Shown here: positions 1 through 7,732 of the stretch, one piece after another
Layout of the letters: the number at the start of each line of letters is the position of its first letter
Numbering within the stretch: position 1 is the first letter of the stretch
Assembly: GCF_028714775.1 (NCBI RefSeq)
Contig: NZ_JAQTLS010000001.1
Coordinates: 248,001 to 312,000, forward strand
Direction of reading: 5' to 3'
Source: Thiothrix sp.
Lineage (GTDB): Bacteria; Pseudomonadota; Gammaproteobacteria; Thiotrichales; Thiotrichaceae
DNA: 64,000 nt
Position numbers and translations under genes: made by a program
Notes under the pieces: model-generated
The model's database searches: none
What the model was told of the DNA's origin: nothing
What the model saw: only the letters and a program-made list of their open reading frames with translations

Positions 1-765
1 ACACTGGTTACGAATGCCGGTTCCAACGGCAAATTCCTCGGCGTGCTCGACCTTGATGTGAAAGATGGCAAAGTGGCGGATTACCGTTACAAATTACTGC
101 CAGTCTTCTCCAACCTGCTCGAACCACACAAGGACATGCAAGCGCTGATCGACAAAATCCGCGAACCGTACAAGAAAGAATTGGCGGAAGAACTCGCCGT
201 GTGTGACGACACTTTGTACCGCCGGGGCAATTTCAACGGCACATTCGACCAATTGATCTGTAACGCGCTGATGGAAGGCTTGGATGCGCCGATGGCATTT
301 TCACCCGGCTTCCGTTGGGGCACGAGCGTATTGCCGGGGCAACCGATTACCTTTGAGCATGTGGCTGACCAAACCGCGATCACCTACGGCACGGTTACGC
401 GCAATGAAATGTCGGGCGAGCAAGTCAAAAACATCCTTGAAGACGTGGCGGATAACCTCTTCAACCCTGACCCGTACTACCAACAGGGCGGCGACATGGT
501 GTGCGTCGGTGGCCTGAAATTCAGTTTCGACCCCACCGCGAAGATGGGCAGCCGTGTATCCGACATGGAACTGGATGGCAAACCGCTTGACCCGAAGAAA
601 ACCTATCCGGTCGCGGGTTGGGCGAGCGTGCAGGAAGAAGTGCCGAAGAATAAGCAAATCTGGGAAGTGGTCGCGGATTACCTGCGCAGCAAAAAGACCA
701 TCGGCAAAGTGGAGCTGAACACCCCGAAATTGAAAAACGTGGATGGCAACGAAGGTCTGGCGTAA
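1..765 (+). CDS. soxB: SoxB thiosulfohydrolase, C-terminal part (5' end outside window)
   Basis: SoxB is the periplasmic dimanganese hydrolase of the Sox thiosulfate-oxidation complex; it releases sulfate from the sulfonate bound to the SoxYZ carrier. The frame is open from base 1, so the N-terminal metallophosphoesterase domain lies upstream of the window. What is visible is the 5'-nucleotidase-like C-terminal domain: a NAGSNGKFLG strand at the start, a FSPGFRWG segment and a DPYYQQGGDMVCVGG segment typical of SoxB rather than ordinary UshA-type nucleotidases. It ends in a normal TAA and is followed by a strong hairpin terminator, so it is the last gene of its transcript. No other sox gene is seen downstream. 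The family call is confident; start, signal peptide and metal ligands cannot be judged here. Confidence 0.93.
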   Translation, partial: TLVTNAGSNGKFLGVLDLDVKDGKVADYRYKLLPVFSNLLEPHKDMQALIDKIREPYKKELAEELAVCDDTLYRRGNFNGTFDQLICNALMEGLDAPMAFSPGFRWGTSVLPGQPITFEHVADQTAITYGTVTRNEMSGEQVKNILEDVADNLFNPDPYYQQGGDMVCVGGLKFSFDPTAKMGSRVSDMELDGKPLDPKKTYPVAGWASVQEEVPKNKQIWEVVADYLRSKKTIGKVELNTPKLKNVDGNEGLA

Positions 766-806
766 CGGCGTTTCCTAACTCCTGCTGGGTACATTGCCAG
801 CAGTTT

Positions 807-835
807 GGGCGAACCTTAGGTTCGCCCTTATTTTT
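807..835 (+). terminator. Rho-independent terminator of soxB
   Basis: Perfect 9-bp stem GGGCGAACC / GGTTCGCCC with a TTA loop, followed by TTATTTTT. It lies about 40 bases after the soxB stop. The convergent lipoprotein gene ends inside its T-run, but the reverse strand has no T-tract after the stem, so it mainly serves soxB. Confidence 0.85.
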
Positions 836-1145
836 AGCCGCATTGCCCCGGCGCATACCCACGCACACGCGGATCAGCGCAGGCTGTGCAGTCATTCGAG
901 AACATCACTTGCTCTTCCGACGGACAGGGCGCGGTAATGCAACGGATGCCGGTATCCCGCGACGCACACACTGGCGCGTAGATTTCGTAGCAGATTTCTG
1001 GGCGTGGTTCGCGGCATTCCGTAAAGGCATTCAGCGCCCTATTCGCGTTGGGGACAGTAGTTTCCTGCGCGTCTGAGCGGCTGCAACCTGACAACAAGAT
1101 TGCCAGTAACATGCTCCCCGCCAGCAGCATTCCTGACTTTTTCAT
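834..1145 (-). CDS. Small Cys-rich lipoprotein of unknown function
   Basis: About 103 residues from the ATG at 1145, chosen over an upstream start because GAGG sits 6 bases before it and the signal peptide then begins properly (MKKSGMLLAG). A lipobox LLSGC predicts lipid attachment at Cys 20 or so. The mature part has eight further cysteines, with spacing such as CREPRPEIC, YAPVCAS, RCITAPCPSE and SNDCTAC. The APVC...DC pattern recalls Kazal-like inhibitor domains, but this is only a resemblance. It is convergent with soxB and ends in the soxB terminator. Function unknown; an envelope, disulfide-stabilised protein is the most that can be said. Confidence 0.7.
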   Translation of the reverse strand: MKKSGMLLAGSMLLAILLSGCSRSDAQETTVPNANRALNAFTECREPRPEICYEIYAPVCASRDTGIRCITAPCPSEEQVMFSNDCTACADPRVRGYAPGQCG

Positions 1146-1246
1146 AACGACCTCGCAGATGGATTTGTTTTTGATAACACTCAATAGCTTGCGGCAAACC
1201 GCAGTAATCCGTACCCTTACCGCATCCTTTTGTCTGGAGCCTGCAC

Positions 1247-1900
1247 ATGAACTTGGAACAAGCCCGCTTTAACATGATCGAACAACAGATACGTCCTTGG
1301 GATGTACTGGATGAGACAGTCCTAGCAACATTTGGTTTTATCCCCCGCGAAGCATTTGTGCCGCCCCAGTGGAAAAACCTTGCATTTGCCGACATCGAAA
1401 TCCCGTTAGGCAACGGCGAATTCATGATGCATCCCAGAGTAGAAGCGCGGATGTTACAGGCTCTGACCATTTCCCCCGACGACCGTTGTCTGGAAATTGG
1501 CACAGGCAGCGGGTTTGTCACTGCTTGTCTTGCGCATCTTAGCAAACATGTGGATAGCGTCGATATTTATGAGGACTTTACCCGACAGGCGGAAGAGCGC
1601 CTGCTGAGCCGGGAACTGACCAATTACAGCCTGCACACGGGTGATGCGCTACGCGGCTGGGTTTCCACCCAACTGTACAATGTCATCGTGGTCACGGGTT
1701 CTGTCCCTGCTTACTTGCCGCGTTTTGAAGAGCAACTGGCTCCCGGTGGACGGCTGTTCATCGTGGTCGGCACGGCTGCTTCGATGCAGGCAATGTTGGT
1801 AACGCGCCAGCCAGAGGGTGATTTCAGCCGTACCATGCTGTTTGAAACCGGCCTGAAGCCTTTGGTTGGGGCAGCTAGCGGAAGCAGCTTTACCTTCTAA
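1247..1900 (+). CDS. Protein-L-isoaspartate O-methyltransferase-like protein
   Basis: A 217-residue class I SAM-dependent methyltransferase related to Pcm, which repairs isoaspartyl residues in damaged proteins. Visible motifs are the N-terminal helix with NMIEQQIRPW, PREAFVP near residue 34, the SAM-binding LEIGTGSGFVTA near residue 83, and a C-terminal LAPGGRLFIVVG strand. Length matches the Pcm family. The variant N-terminus (MIEQQIRPWDVLD) is typical of the paralogue that lies next to rhodanese and tolC in gammaproteobacteria, whose substrate is not established. A GGAG lies 10 bases before the ATG. The rhodanese gene follows after 1 base and tolC after that, so the three are probably co-transcribed. 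Confidence 0.85.
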   Translation: MNLEQARFNMIEQQIRPWDVLDETVLATFGFIPREAFVPPQWKNLAFADIEIPLGNGEFMMHPRVEARMLQALTISPDDRCLEIGTGSGFVTACLAHLSKHVDSVDIYEDFTRQAEERLLSRELTNYSLHTGDALRGWVSTQLYNVIVVTGSVPAYLPRFEEQLAPGGRLFIVVGTAASMQAMLVTRQPEGDFSRTMLFETGLKPLVGAASGSSFTF

Positions 1901-1901
1901 C

Positions 1902-2219
1902 ATGCGTCACTGGACACCCCAAGAGCTGGACGAATATTTCTCAAATACCCAACAGCCATTACAAATACTGGATGTGCGCGAGCCTTGGGAATACGATATT
2001 GCCCATATTGAGGGATCAACCCTGATCCCTTTGGGTAAGCTGGTACAGGAAATGGACAAGTTAAATCCATCACAAGACTTGCTAGTGGTCTGCCATCATG
2101 GCATCCGTAGCGCACACGCTTGTTATTTTCTGGAACGTAACGGCTTTCAAACGATCAACCTAACAGGCGGCATTGCGCGGTGGGCAAAAGAAATTGACCT
2201 CGACATGCCACTTTACTGA
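1902..2219 (+). CDS. Rhodanese-like sulfurtransferase domain protein
   Basis: A single rhodanese domain of about 105 residues. It carries LDVREPWEYDIAHIEGS near the N-terminus and the active-site loop VVCHHGIRSAHA, with Cys as the persulfide-forming residue. The ATG at 1902, one base past the methyltransferase stop, gives the usual family start; a TTG at 1866 would overlap the previous gene and adds nothing conserved. No good ribosome site precedes it, which fits translational coupling. Rhodanese domains move sulfane sulfur, plausible in a sulfur oxidiser, but the same methyltransferase-rhodanese-tolC order occurs in non-sulfur bacteria, so the role is open. Confidence 0.87.
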   Translation: MRHWTPQELDEYFSNTQQPLQILDVREPWEYDIAHIEGSTLIPLGKLVQEMDKLNPSQDLLVVCHHGIRSAHACYFLERNGFQTINLTGGIARWAKEIDLDMPLY

Positions 2220-2236
2220 CTTTTTCGGAACGTATC

Positions 2237-3739
2237 ATGAAAACACGTATACTGGCACTTCTGATCGCGTCTTCATTGGCAACACTGGCGCACACGGCCT
2301 CGGCAGAAAACCTGTTACAAGTTTACCAGCAAGCCAAAGGCCACGACGCACAGTTCAAAGCGCAAGAAAGCAGCCATTTAGCCATCTTAGAAAAGCGGCA
2401 ACAGGCATTGGCGGCACTCAAGCCACAAGTCAGCCTCTCGGGTAAGGCGGCTTACAACGAATCGCGCGACACCCTCACCAACAATGCTACCGTGAACGGC
2501 GATGCGGCGAACTATACCTTGCAAATGGGTAAGTCCCTCTTCAACAAGGGTATCAGCGCCAACATCGGCAAAACCGATGCGGTGATAGGGCAATCTACCG
2601 CCGCGCTGGAATCTTATCGGCAAGATTTGATCATGCGAGTAGCGGACGCTTACTTCAAAGCGCTCCTAGCACAAGAGAATGTGATCTTTGCCGGGGCGGA
2701 AAAAGACGCCATCAGCCATCAACTGGAACAAACTCAAGCCTATTTCGACGCAGGACGTTCTGCCATTACTGATGTCAAAGAAGCTGAAGCCAGTTACGCC
2801 GCATCAGTAGCACAAGAAATCAATGCTACCCAGCAATTGGACATCGCCCGCGAACTGTTGCGGGTGCAGACTGGCGGTTTTTACCCCAACCTGCTTGCAC
2901 CACGCAATAATATGCCGCTGAGCGTTCCTACCCCCAACAGCATTGAGGCATGGGTAAACACTGCCAAACAGAATAACCATTTGCTCCGCGCCAGCAAATA
3001 CGGCATTACGGCAGCACAAAAAGAGGTGGAAGCACAGCGGGCGGGACGTTACCCAACACTTGACCTGTATGCCAACCACACTGGGTCTTATCTGGACAAC
3101 GACGTTTACAAAAACAGACGGACGAATGATTCGGCTATCGGCCTCAGTGTCAGCGTCCCACTGTACACAGGTGGCGCAACGTCTTCCAAAATCCGCGAAG
3201 CACAGGACAAGTTCCAGCAAGCGCAACAGGAATACGACCTGCAAGGCAGCCAAACCGAGCAGCAAACCCGTTCGGCATTCCTGACCGTCCAATCCAGCAT
3301 CAGCCAAGTTGAAGCCAACAAACAAGCACTGGCAGCAGCAGAAACCGCTGCGGAAGCGACCCAAGCCGGATTTGAAGTGGGAACCCGTACCGCCGTTGAC
3401 GTGCTCAATTCCCTGCGTAACGTGTTCAAAGCCCGCCGCGACTATGCCAGCGCCCGTTACACTTACCTGCAAAGCACCCTGACCTTGCGTCAAGCAGCAG
3501 GCACATTGAACGATAAGGATGTAGCAAGCATCAGCGCTTTCATGACCGAAGCACCCAAGCAAGTGGCGATGGCGCAAGATACACCCGCGCCTGAAGCTGC
3601 CGACGATACCAAAGTGGAAGTACCTGCGGTCAAATCCAAAGCCAAACCAGCTTCCGCCCCAGCGCCTGTCGAAGGCAAAAAAGGCAAGGCAGCGGCAAGC
3701 GAACAGGAATACTACGTCATGCCGGACGCAGCAAAGTAA
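2237..3739 (+). CDS. tolC: TolC family outer-membrane channel protein
   Basis: A 500-residue outer-membrane efflux protein. It begins with a Sec signal peptide (MKTRILALLIASSLATLAHT, cleavage after ASA), followed by two TolC repeats rich in Gln/Ala coiled-coil helices (around residues 25-225 and 235-435). The family segment TRTAVDVLNSLRNVF is present near residue 385. TolC trimers form the exit duct for RND/ABC efflux pumps and type I secretion. After residue 435 the protein has a low-complexity Ala/Lys/Pro tail of about 65 residues, probably periplasmic. It follows the rhodanese gene by 17 bases. No pump or adaptor gene is in the window, so its partners are unknown. Confidence 0.93.
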   Translation: MKTRILALLIASSLATLAHTASAENLLQVYQQAKGHDAQFKAQESSHLAILEKRQQALAALKPQVSLSGKAAYNESRDTLTNNATVNGDAANYTLQMGKSLFNKGISANIGKTDAVIGQSTAALESYRQDLIMRVADAYFKALLAQENVIFAGAEKDAISHQLEQTQAYFDAGRSAITDVKEAEASYAASVAQEINATQQLDIARELLRVQTGGFYPNLLAPRNNMPLSVPTPNSIEAWVNTAKQNNHLLRASKYGITAAQKEVEAQRAGRYPTLDLYANHTGSYLDNDVYKNRRTNDSAIGLSVSVPLYTGGATSSKIREAQDKFQQAQQEYDLQGSQTEQQTRSAFLTVQSSISQVEANKQALAAAETAAEATQAGFEVGTRTAVDVLNSLRNVFKARRDYASARYTYLQSTLTLRQAAGTLNDKDVASISAFMTEAPKQVAMAQDTPAPEAADDTKVEVPAVKSKAKPASAPAPVEGKKGKAAASEQEYYVMPDAAK

Positions 3740-3746
3740 TCCCCGC

Positions 3747-4142
3747 TTAGGGTTTCAAGTAAGCAAACTTCCAGCGACAACCGGATGCCGTTTCCAGCGC
3801 AGTCAGCAGGGCGGCATCCGGCACGGCTTCCGCCTCATGGATATTGCCGACCACCACCCATTGCTGCAAATGCAACACGGGTTTACGGATGGGCTGGAAT
3901 ATTGTTATTTCCCCATCCATCGGCACGCGGATGTAGCAAAACGGTTTGTTGTCCTGCGGTTCCAGTTCAATATCGGGCGAACAGCCGAGGAAGCAGAGGT
4001 GGTCGAGGAAATGTTCACCCGTGGCGAACACCCCTGCTGCCAGCGGCGCACCTAACACACCCAAGGTTTGCAATACCGGCGTAACGGACACGCCAGTTTC
4101 CTGCAAAGGGTAAAGCAGCAAACGGTAAGCCGATAACTGCAT
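3747..4142 (-). CDS. Hypothetical protein (131 aa)
   Basis: I do not recognise this protein. It has no signal peptide, begins MQLSAYRLLLYPLQETG, and is a compact, probably cytoplasmic protein. A GCSPDIELEPQDNKPF segment and a C-terminal ASGCRWKFAYLKP are visible. It starts 3 bases after the stop of the IalB-family gene on the same strand, so the two are very likely co-transcribed, with an AGG of the ribosome site overlapping that stop region. It converges on tolC with a 7-base gap. Coding is supported by tight packing and normal codon use. Confidence 0.6.
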   Translation of the reverse strand: MQLSAYRLLLYPLQETGVSVTPVLQTLGVLGAPLAAGVFATGEHFLDHLCFLGCSPDIELEPQDNKPFCYIRVPMDGEITIFQPIRKPVLHLQQWVVVGNIHEAEAVPDAALLTALETASGCRWKFAYLKP

Positions 4143-4145
4143 CCC

Positions 4146-4619
4146 TTACCTCAACGAATCTAAAGCTTTACCTATCCCATTCAGCGACAAAGGCAATGCA
4201 AGGGGCTTTTTCTTTGGCGCGGGCGTAAACGTTACGCTGGCTTTGCTACCCTTGCGGAATTGTTGAAGCATGGGTTCATCCAATGCGAAACCAGCACGGC
4301 AATAGTCTTTGTCGCAACTGCCCGTGAACTTGACCGACGGGTTATTATCGACCTGCAACTGCACACCCGCTTTGATATAACTCCCTGCTGGCAACTCGAA
4401 AATGATGGTCGGCACAGGTTTCCCCGGCGCATAACCAATCACTGTCACCATCAGCGGTTTGTCATCTTGGCTGAGCACTTGCTGCACGAAACACACTTGC
4501 CCGTCGCAATTACCGCCCCAATCACCGAAACGCATTCCCTGAATATTGCCTGCCGCCTGTGCGGGTAATGCCCCACCCAGTAAGCCCGCCAACACTAACG
4601 TTATTATCCCCAAACGCAT
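4146..4619 (-). CDS. IalB-family periplasmic protein
   Basis: About 157 residues from the ATG at 4619, which is preceded by GGGAGCAAGG and opens a clear signal peptide (MRLGIITLVLAGLLGG, cleavage after AQA). The mature domain matches the invasion-associated locus B family: MRFGDWGGNCDGQVCFVQQ near its start, LPAGSYIKAGVQLQVD in the middle, and paired Cys in GSCDKDYCRAGF. IalB was named in Bartonella, but the family is widespread in free-living proteobacteria and its molecular function there is unknown. It is first of a two-gene unit with the 131-residue hypothetical gene. Confidence 0.82.
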   Translation of the reverse strand: MRLGIITLVLAGLLGGALPAQAAGNIQGMRFGDWGGNCDGQVCFVQQVLSQDDKPLMVTVIGYAPGKPVPTIIFELPAGSYIKAGVQLQVDNNPSVKFTGSCDKDYCRAGFALDEPMLQQFRKGSKASVTFTPAPKKKPLALPLSLNGIGKALDSLR

Positions 4620-4678
4620 TGCCTTGCTCCCAATGTGATAAGATTCAGGGCAGTCTACCACGCAAGGTATTTGCCCGC

Positions 4679-5251
4679 ATGAAACACAACAATGAAACTT
4701 ATATTGCCCAGACCCGTTGCTGGCTGGAAAATGTCGTCATCAAACATAACCTGTGCCCATTTGCGCACAAGCCTTTCCACGGCGGGCAAATCCGCTACAT
4801 CGTGACCGATTCCGCCCGCCCAGAATTTTTGCTGGAAGATTTGCAGCAGGAACTGGATCACTTGCGGGCTACCCCGGCGGATGAACTCGAAACTACCCTG
4901 CTGATCCACCCCGGTGTGTTGGAAGATTTCTTGGAATACAACGACTTTTTCGACCTTGTGGACATGCTGCTGAGCGAATGCGGGTATGAGGGCGAATTTC
5001 AGGTTGCCAGTTTCCACCCCGATTACCAGTTTGAAGGCACGCGCCCGGAAGACGCGGAGAATTACACCAACCGTTCGCCGTGGCCGATGCTACACCTGAT
5101 CCGCGAGGAAAATCTGGAACAGGCGATTGCCACTTACCCGGATGCGGATGGCATCCCTGAGCGCAATATCCAGACCATGAACGCGCTGGGGGCGGAACAT
5201 CACCGCAAGGTGCTGGACGCTTGTTTGCAACAAGGCACGGATAACAGCTAA
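4679..5251 (+). CDS. DUF1415 family protein
   Basis: 190 residues from the ATG at 4679 (MKHNNETYIAQTRCWLENVV). The frame is open further upstream, but that stretch overlaps the divergent ialB-like leader and shows no conserved sequence. The DUF1415 hallmarks are NLCPFAHKP near residue 24, FHPDYQFEGTRPEDAENYTN near residue 111 and NRSPWPMLHLIRE after it. The family is cytoplasmic, common in gammaproteobacteria, and without an assigned function. The stop and the start of the rhomboid gene share TAATG, indicating translational coupling. Confidence 0.88.
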   Translation: MKHNNETYIAQTRCWLENVVIKHNLCPFAHKPFHGGQIRYIVTDSARPEFLLEDLQQELDHLRATPADELETTLLIHPGVLEDFLEYNDFFDLVDMLLSECGYEGEFQVASFHPDYQFEGTRPEDAENYTNRSPWPMLHLIREENLEQAIATYPDADGIPERNIQTMNALGAEHHRKVLDACLQQGTDNS

Positions 5252-5811
5252 TGCAAAACCATACCCACCGCATCCGCGAAGAATTACCGGCAGTTCTCCT
5301 GTTCATCGCCGCGATTTGGGGCGTATTCCTGCTCGACCTCATCTTGCCGTTGGAACGTTTGGGGTTGGTTCCGCGTGACTTGGGCGGGCTAATCGGGATC
5401 GCCACCATGCCGTTCCTGCACGCCAACCTCAATCACTTGATGAACAACACCGTACCATTGATCGTGCTGTTGACCTTACTGGCGGGATCACGGGCGGATT
5501 CGCGGGTAACAGTGATGTTAGTTGCAATACTCGGAGGGCTATTGCTGTGGCTGTTCGGGCGCGGAAATTCGCTGCATATCGGTGCAAGCGGGTTGGTGTT
5601 CGGGCTGGCAACCTTCCTGATCGTTTCTGGTATCTTGGAAAAGCGCACCGTGCCGCTGCTGGTCAGCATTTTCGTCGCCTTTACTTACGGCACAACTTTG
5701 CTGGCGGGCATATCGCCGTGGCAGCAAGGCGTGTCGTGGGATGGGCATTTATTCGGCGGGGTAGCCGGGGCGTTGGTCGCGTGGCTATTGGTACGTAAGC
5801 CCGCCGTGTAA
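5251..5811 (+). CDS. Rhomboid family intramembrane serine protease
   Basis: A 186-residue polytopic membrane protein with about six hydrophobic segments. Rhomboid signatures are HANLNHLMNNT near residue 52 (oxyanion/N-terminal His region), the catalytic GASGLVFG near residue 113 (Ser in GASG) and the partner His in SWDGHLFGGVAGALVAW near residue 166. These form the Ser-His dyad of rhomboid proteases, which cut substrates within the membrane. The protein is short, with the minimal six-helix core and no cytoplasmic domain. Coupled to DUF1415 through TAATG. Substrate unknown. Confidence 0.88.
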   Translation: MQNHTHRIREELPAVLLFIAAIWGVFLLDLILPLERLGLVPRDLGGLIGIATMPFLHANLNHLMNNTVPLIVLLTLLAGSRADSRVTVMLVAILGGLLLWLFGRGNSLHIGASGLVFGLATFLIVSGILEKRTVPLLVSIFVAFTYGTTLLAGISPWQQGVSWDGHLFGGVAGALVAWLLVRKPAV

Positions 5812-5817
5812 ACAGCA

Positions 5818-6207
5818 TCAGTTAAACGGATTGATCAAGCTGATACCACAACCACCAAAATCCTTGCTGTTGCGCGTGACCAGCGGTAATCCGTGAATAG
5901 CGGCGGTAGCTGCAATCAGCATATCGGCTTGGGTACGTATCTGGCCTTGTGCTTGCAAGTTTCCGCGCAATTCCCCAGCCAGTCGGGCAATCGGTGCTGT
6001 CACGGGCAGCACGGTGCAGTGCTGCTGTAAAAACTGCTCGAACCATTGGCGGATACGCGGGTTATCTTTCCATGCCAGACCAAAATGGATTTCATCCAGC
6101 GTAATGACGCTCAAATGAATATCAGTGACGCTGCTTGACCACGCCAACACGCCGGGATTGGGCTGCAAACGTGCCAGTTCACTGATGATATTGGTATCGC
6201 AGAGCAT
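5818..6207 (-). CDS. VapC-type PIN-domain toxin
   Basis: A 129-residue PIN-domain ribonuclease. Acidic residues expected of the Mg-binding site are visible: MLCDTNIISEL at the start (Asp 4), Glu in TLDEIHFG near residue 41, and Asp in TQADMLIAATA near residue 94, with a final DFGGCGISLINP. The ATG at 6207 shares its A with the antitoxin TGA stop (TGATG), a tight toxin-antitoxin arrangement. The family cleaves RNA, often initiator tRNA or rRNA, when freed from the antitoxin. A few closely related PIN toxins are labelled FitB; the target is unknown. Confidence 0.87.
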   Translation of the reverse strand: MLCDTNIISELARLQPNPGVLAWSSSVTDIHLSVITLDEIHFGLAWKDNPRIRQWFEQFLQQHCTVLPVTAPIARLAGELRGNLQAQGQIRTQADMLIAATAAIHGLPLVTRNSKDFGGCGISLINPFN

Positions 6208-6494
6208 CAATCCCCCAACACATCGAGGAAAGCATTATGGCGGTCGAGGCGTGGCATGGTCGCCAGCTCTGCGGTATCCGTGGGTTCTTGCGCCAGAATT
6301 TGCCGCAACTCACGGAAGGAATCCGCCAAGGTTGGGCGTTTGTTGGCCTGCGCTTGCAAGCGTTCGTAGGTGGCGACATCCACTACCGCCGCGATCAATT
6401 GGTGGCGACGGTAAATCGGTTGTATGCCCTCCCGGCAGGCGTCCAACAAACTGGAAAAGTTTTGGCGGGCGCTCGCTATCGTCCAATCACTCAT
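6207..6494 (-). CDS. Phd/YefM-type antitoxin
   Basis: 95 residues starting at the ATG at 6494, preceded by AAGAGGTG. The N-terminal DNA-binding fold of the Phd/YefM family is seen in WTIASARQNFSSLLDACREG, followed by PIYRRHQLIAAVVDVATYE. The C-terminal part is helical and acidic, as expected for toxin binding. It is first in the operon with the PIN toxin, and two TGTACA sites lie just upstream, consistent with autoregulation. An in-frame start at 6515 would place the ribosome site inside the coding region and is less likely. Confidence 0.82.
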   Translation of the reverse strand: MSDWTIASARQNFSSLLDACREGIQPIYRRHQLIAAVVDVATYERLQAQANKRPTLADSFRELRQILAQEPTDTAELATMPRLDRHNAFLDVLGD

Positions 6495-6508
6495 GTTGCA
6501 CCTCTTTA

Positions 6509-6534
6509 TGTACATGATATGATTTAAGTGTACA
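6509..6534 (-). promoter_or_regulatory. Putative toxin-antitoxin operator (two TGTACA sites)
   Basis: Two identical 6-bp palindromes TGTACA, at 6509-6514 and 6529-6534, with centres exactly 20 bp apart, i.e. on the same DNA face. They lie 15-40 bases before the antitoxin start. Phd/YefM proteins repress their own operon by binding short palindromes, so this is the natural operator candidate. The function is inferred. Confidence 0.55.
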
Positions 6535-6582
6535 AGATAATCTGTGCGCTTGTAAAATCCGTTTTCGGCATATAAAAAAGGC

Positions 6583-6588
6583 TATGCT
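6583..6588 (+). promoter_or_regulatory. Possible -10 element before the small ORF and acuI
   Basis: TATGCT, a near-consensus sigma70 -10 hexamer, in an AT-rich stretch after the divergent antitoxin operator. The -35 region is poor, so the call is weak. Confidence 0.3.
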
Positions 6589-6623
6589 ACACTGCCCGGA
6601 CGTAGATTAATGTTGCGGAGTAA

Positions 6624-6722
6624 TTGATCGAACACATCCAAGACATTGACCCCGAACTAAAAGAACGGGAACTCCAAAACACCCTCCGTGCCATCGAACA
6701 AAAGCTGCGTGGCGGCTCATAA
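6624..6722 (+). CDS. Possible 32-residue small protein
   Basis: A short frame opening with TTG, 5 bases after a GCGGAG ribosome-site-like sequence, and ending in TAA. The predicted peptide is charged and helical (IDPELKERELQNTLRAIEQK), with no signal peptide. It ends 23 bases before acuI. No homologue is recognised. A TTG start and small size make this a candidate only; the region could equally be acuI leader. Confidence 0.3.
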   Translation: MIEHIQDIDPELKERELQNTLRAIEQKLRGGS

Positions 6723-6745
6723 ATCACCACGATCAGGAGAAACTC

Positions 6746-7729
6746 ATGTTCAAAGCCCTAGTCCTCAACCAAGCTGACGGCAACACCACCGCCGACATCC
6801 GCCAGCTTGAAACCAGCGACTTACCCGCAGGTGAGGTGCTGGTCAATATTGCCTATTCCTCGCTCAACTACAAAGACGGGTTGGCAGTTACAGGCACGGG
6901 CAAAATCATCCGTAGCTTCCCAATGGTTCCCGGCATTGATTTTGCGGGGACGGTGGCTGAATCTGCTTCCGAACGATTCCAACCCGGCGATCACGTGATC
7001 CTTACAGGCTGGGGTGTGGGTGAGCAGCACTGGGGCGGTTATGCACAGCAAGCGCGGGTCAAGGCGGATTGGCTGGTTGCCATGCCTGCGGGCTTGGATG
7101 CGCGTAAAGCCATGATCATTGGCACGGCAGGTTTCACCGCGATGCTGTGCGTGATGGCGTTGGAAGAAGCCGGGGTAAAACCCGAATCCGGCAAAGTGCT
7201 GGTGACGGGCGCGGCGGGCGGCGTGGGTAGTGTGGCAGTATTGCTGTTGGCGCAACGTGGCTACCACGTCGTAGCGGTAACGGGTCGCCCGGAATCACAC
7301 GCTTTCCTCACCAATTTAGGCGCAAAAGAATTCATCAGCCGCGAAACCATGAGCCAGCCTGCCCGCCCACTCGAAACCCAACGTTGGGCGGGGGCAGTCG
7401 ACGTGGTAGGTGGCGATATTTTGGCGCGGGTGATTGCCGAAATGAATTACGGCGGGGCGGTGGCTGCGTGTGGTTTGGCGAACAGTTTCAAGCTGAATAC
7501 CACGGTCATGCCATTCATTTTGCGCAATGTCAGCCTGCGCGGGGTTGATTCCGTCAGTTGCCCGCTGGAGCGCCGTACCCGTGCGTGGGAATGCCTTGCT
7601 GCCGAATTGCCGGAAAGTGCTTACCACGACATCGGTCAAACCATTGCACTGGAAGCTGTGCCGCAAGCCGCGCAAGACATCGTGGCAGGACGCATTCAGG
7701 GTCGCGTACTGGTTGACCTGTCGCAGTAA
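6746..7729 (+). CDS. acuI: Acryloyl-CoA reductase (NADPH) / YhdH-type medium-chain oxidoreductase
   Basis: 327-residue zinc-free medium-chain dehydrogenase/reductase. Features: SSLNYKDGLAVTGTGKIIR near residue 37 (the LNYKD motif is typical of the AcuI/YhdH group), PMVPGIDFAGTV, GWGVGEQHWGGYAQ, and the nucleotide-binding VTGAAGGVGSVAV near residue 152. Length and motifs match AcuI, which reduces acryloyl-CoA to propionyl-CoA and can protect against acrylate; in many bacteria the family is a general enone/quinone reductase. An AGGAG precedes the ATG. It is convergent with hypF, whose stop lies 3 bases away. Confidence 0.88.
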   Translation: MFKALVLNQADGNTTADIRQLETSDLPAGEVLVNIAYSSLNYKDGLAVTGTGKIIRSFPMVPGIDFAGTVAESASERFQPGDHVILTGWGVGEQHWGGYAQQARVKADWLVAMPAGLDARKAMIIGTAGFTAMLCVMALEEAGVKPESGKVLVTGAAGGVGSVAVLLLAQRGYHVVAVTGRPESHAFLTNLGAKEFISRETMSQPARPLETQRWAGAVDVVGGDILARVIAEMNYGGAVAACGLANSFKLNTTVMPFILRNVSLRGVDSVSCPLERRTRAWECLAAELPESAYHDIGQTIALEAVPQAAQDIVAGRIQGRVLVDLSQ

Positions 7730-7732
7730 AAA

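Noticed and set aside
4559-4678. Upstream extension of the DUF1415 protein
   Set aside because: Overlaps the signal-peptide region of the divergent IalB gene and has no conserved sequence; the ATG at 4679 fits the family.
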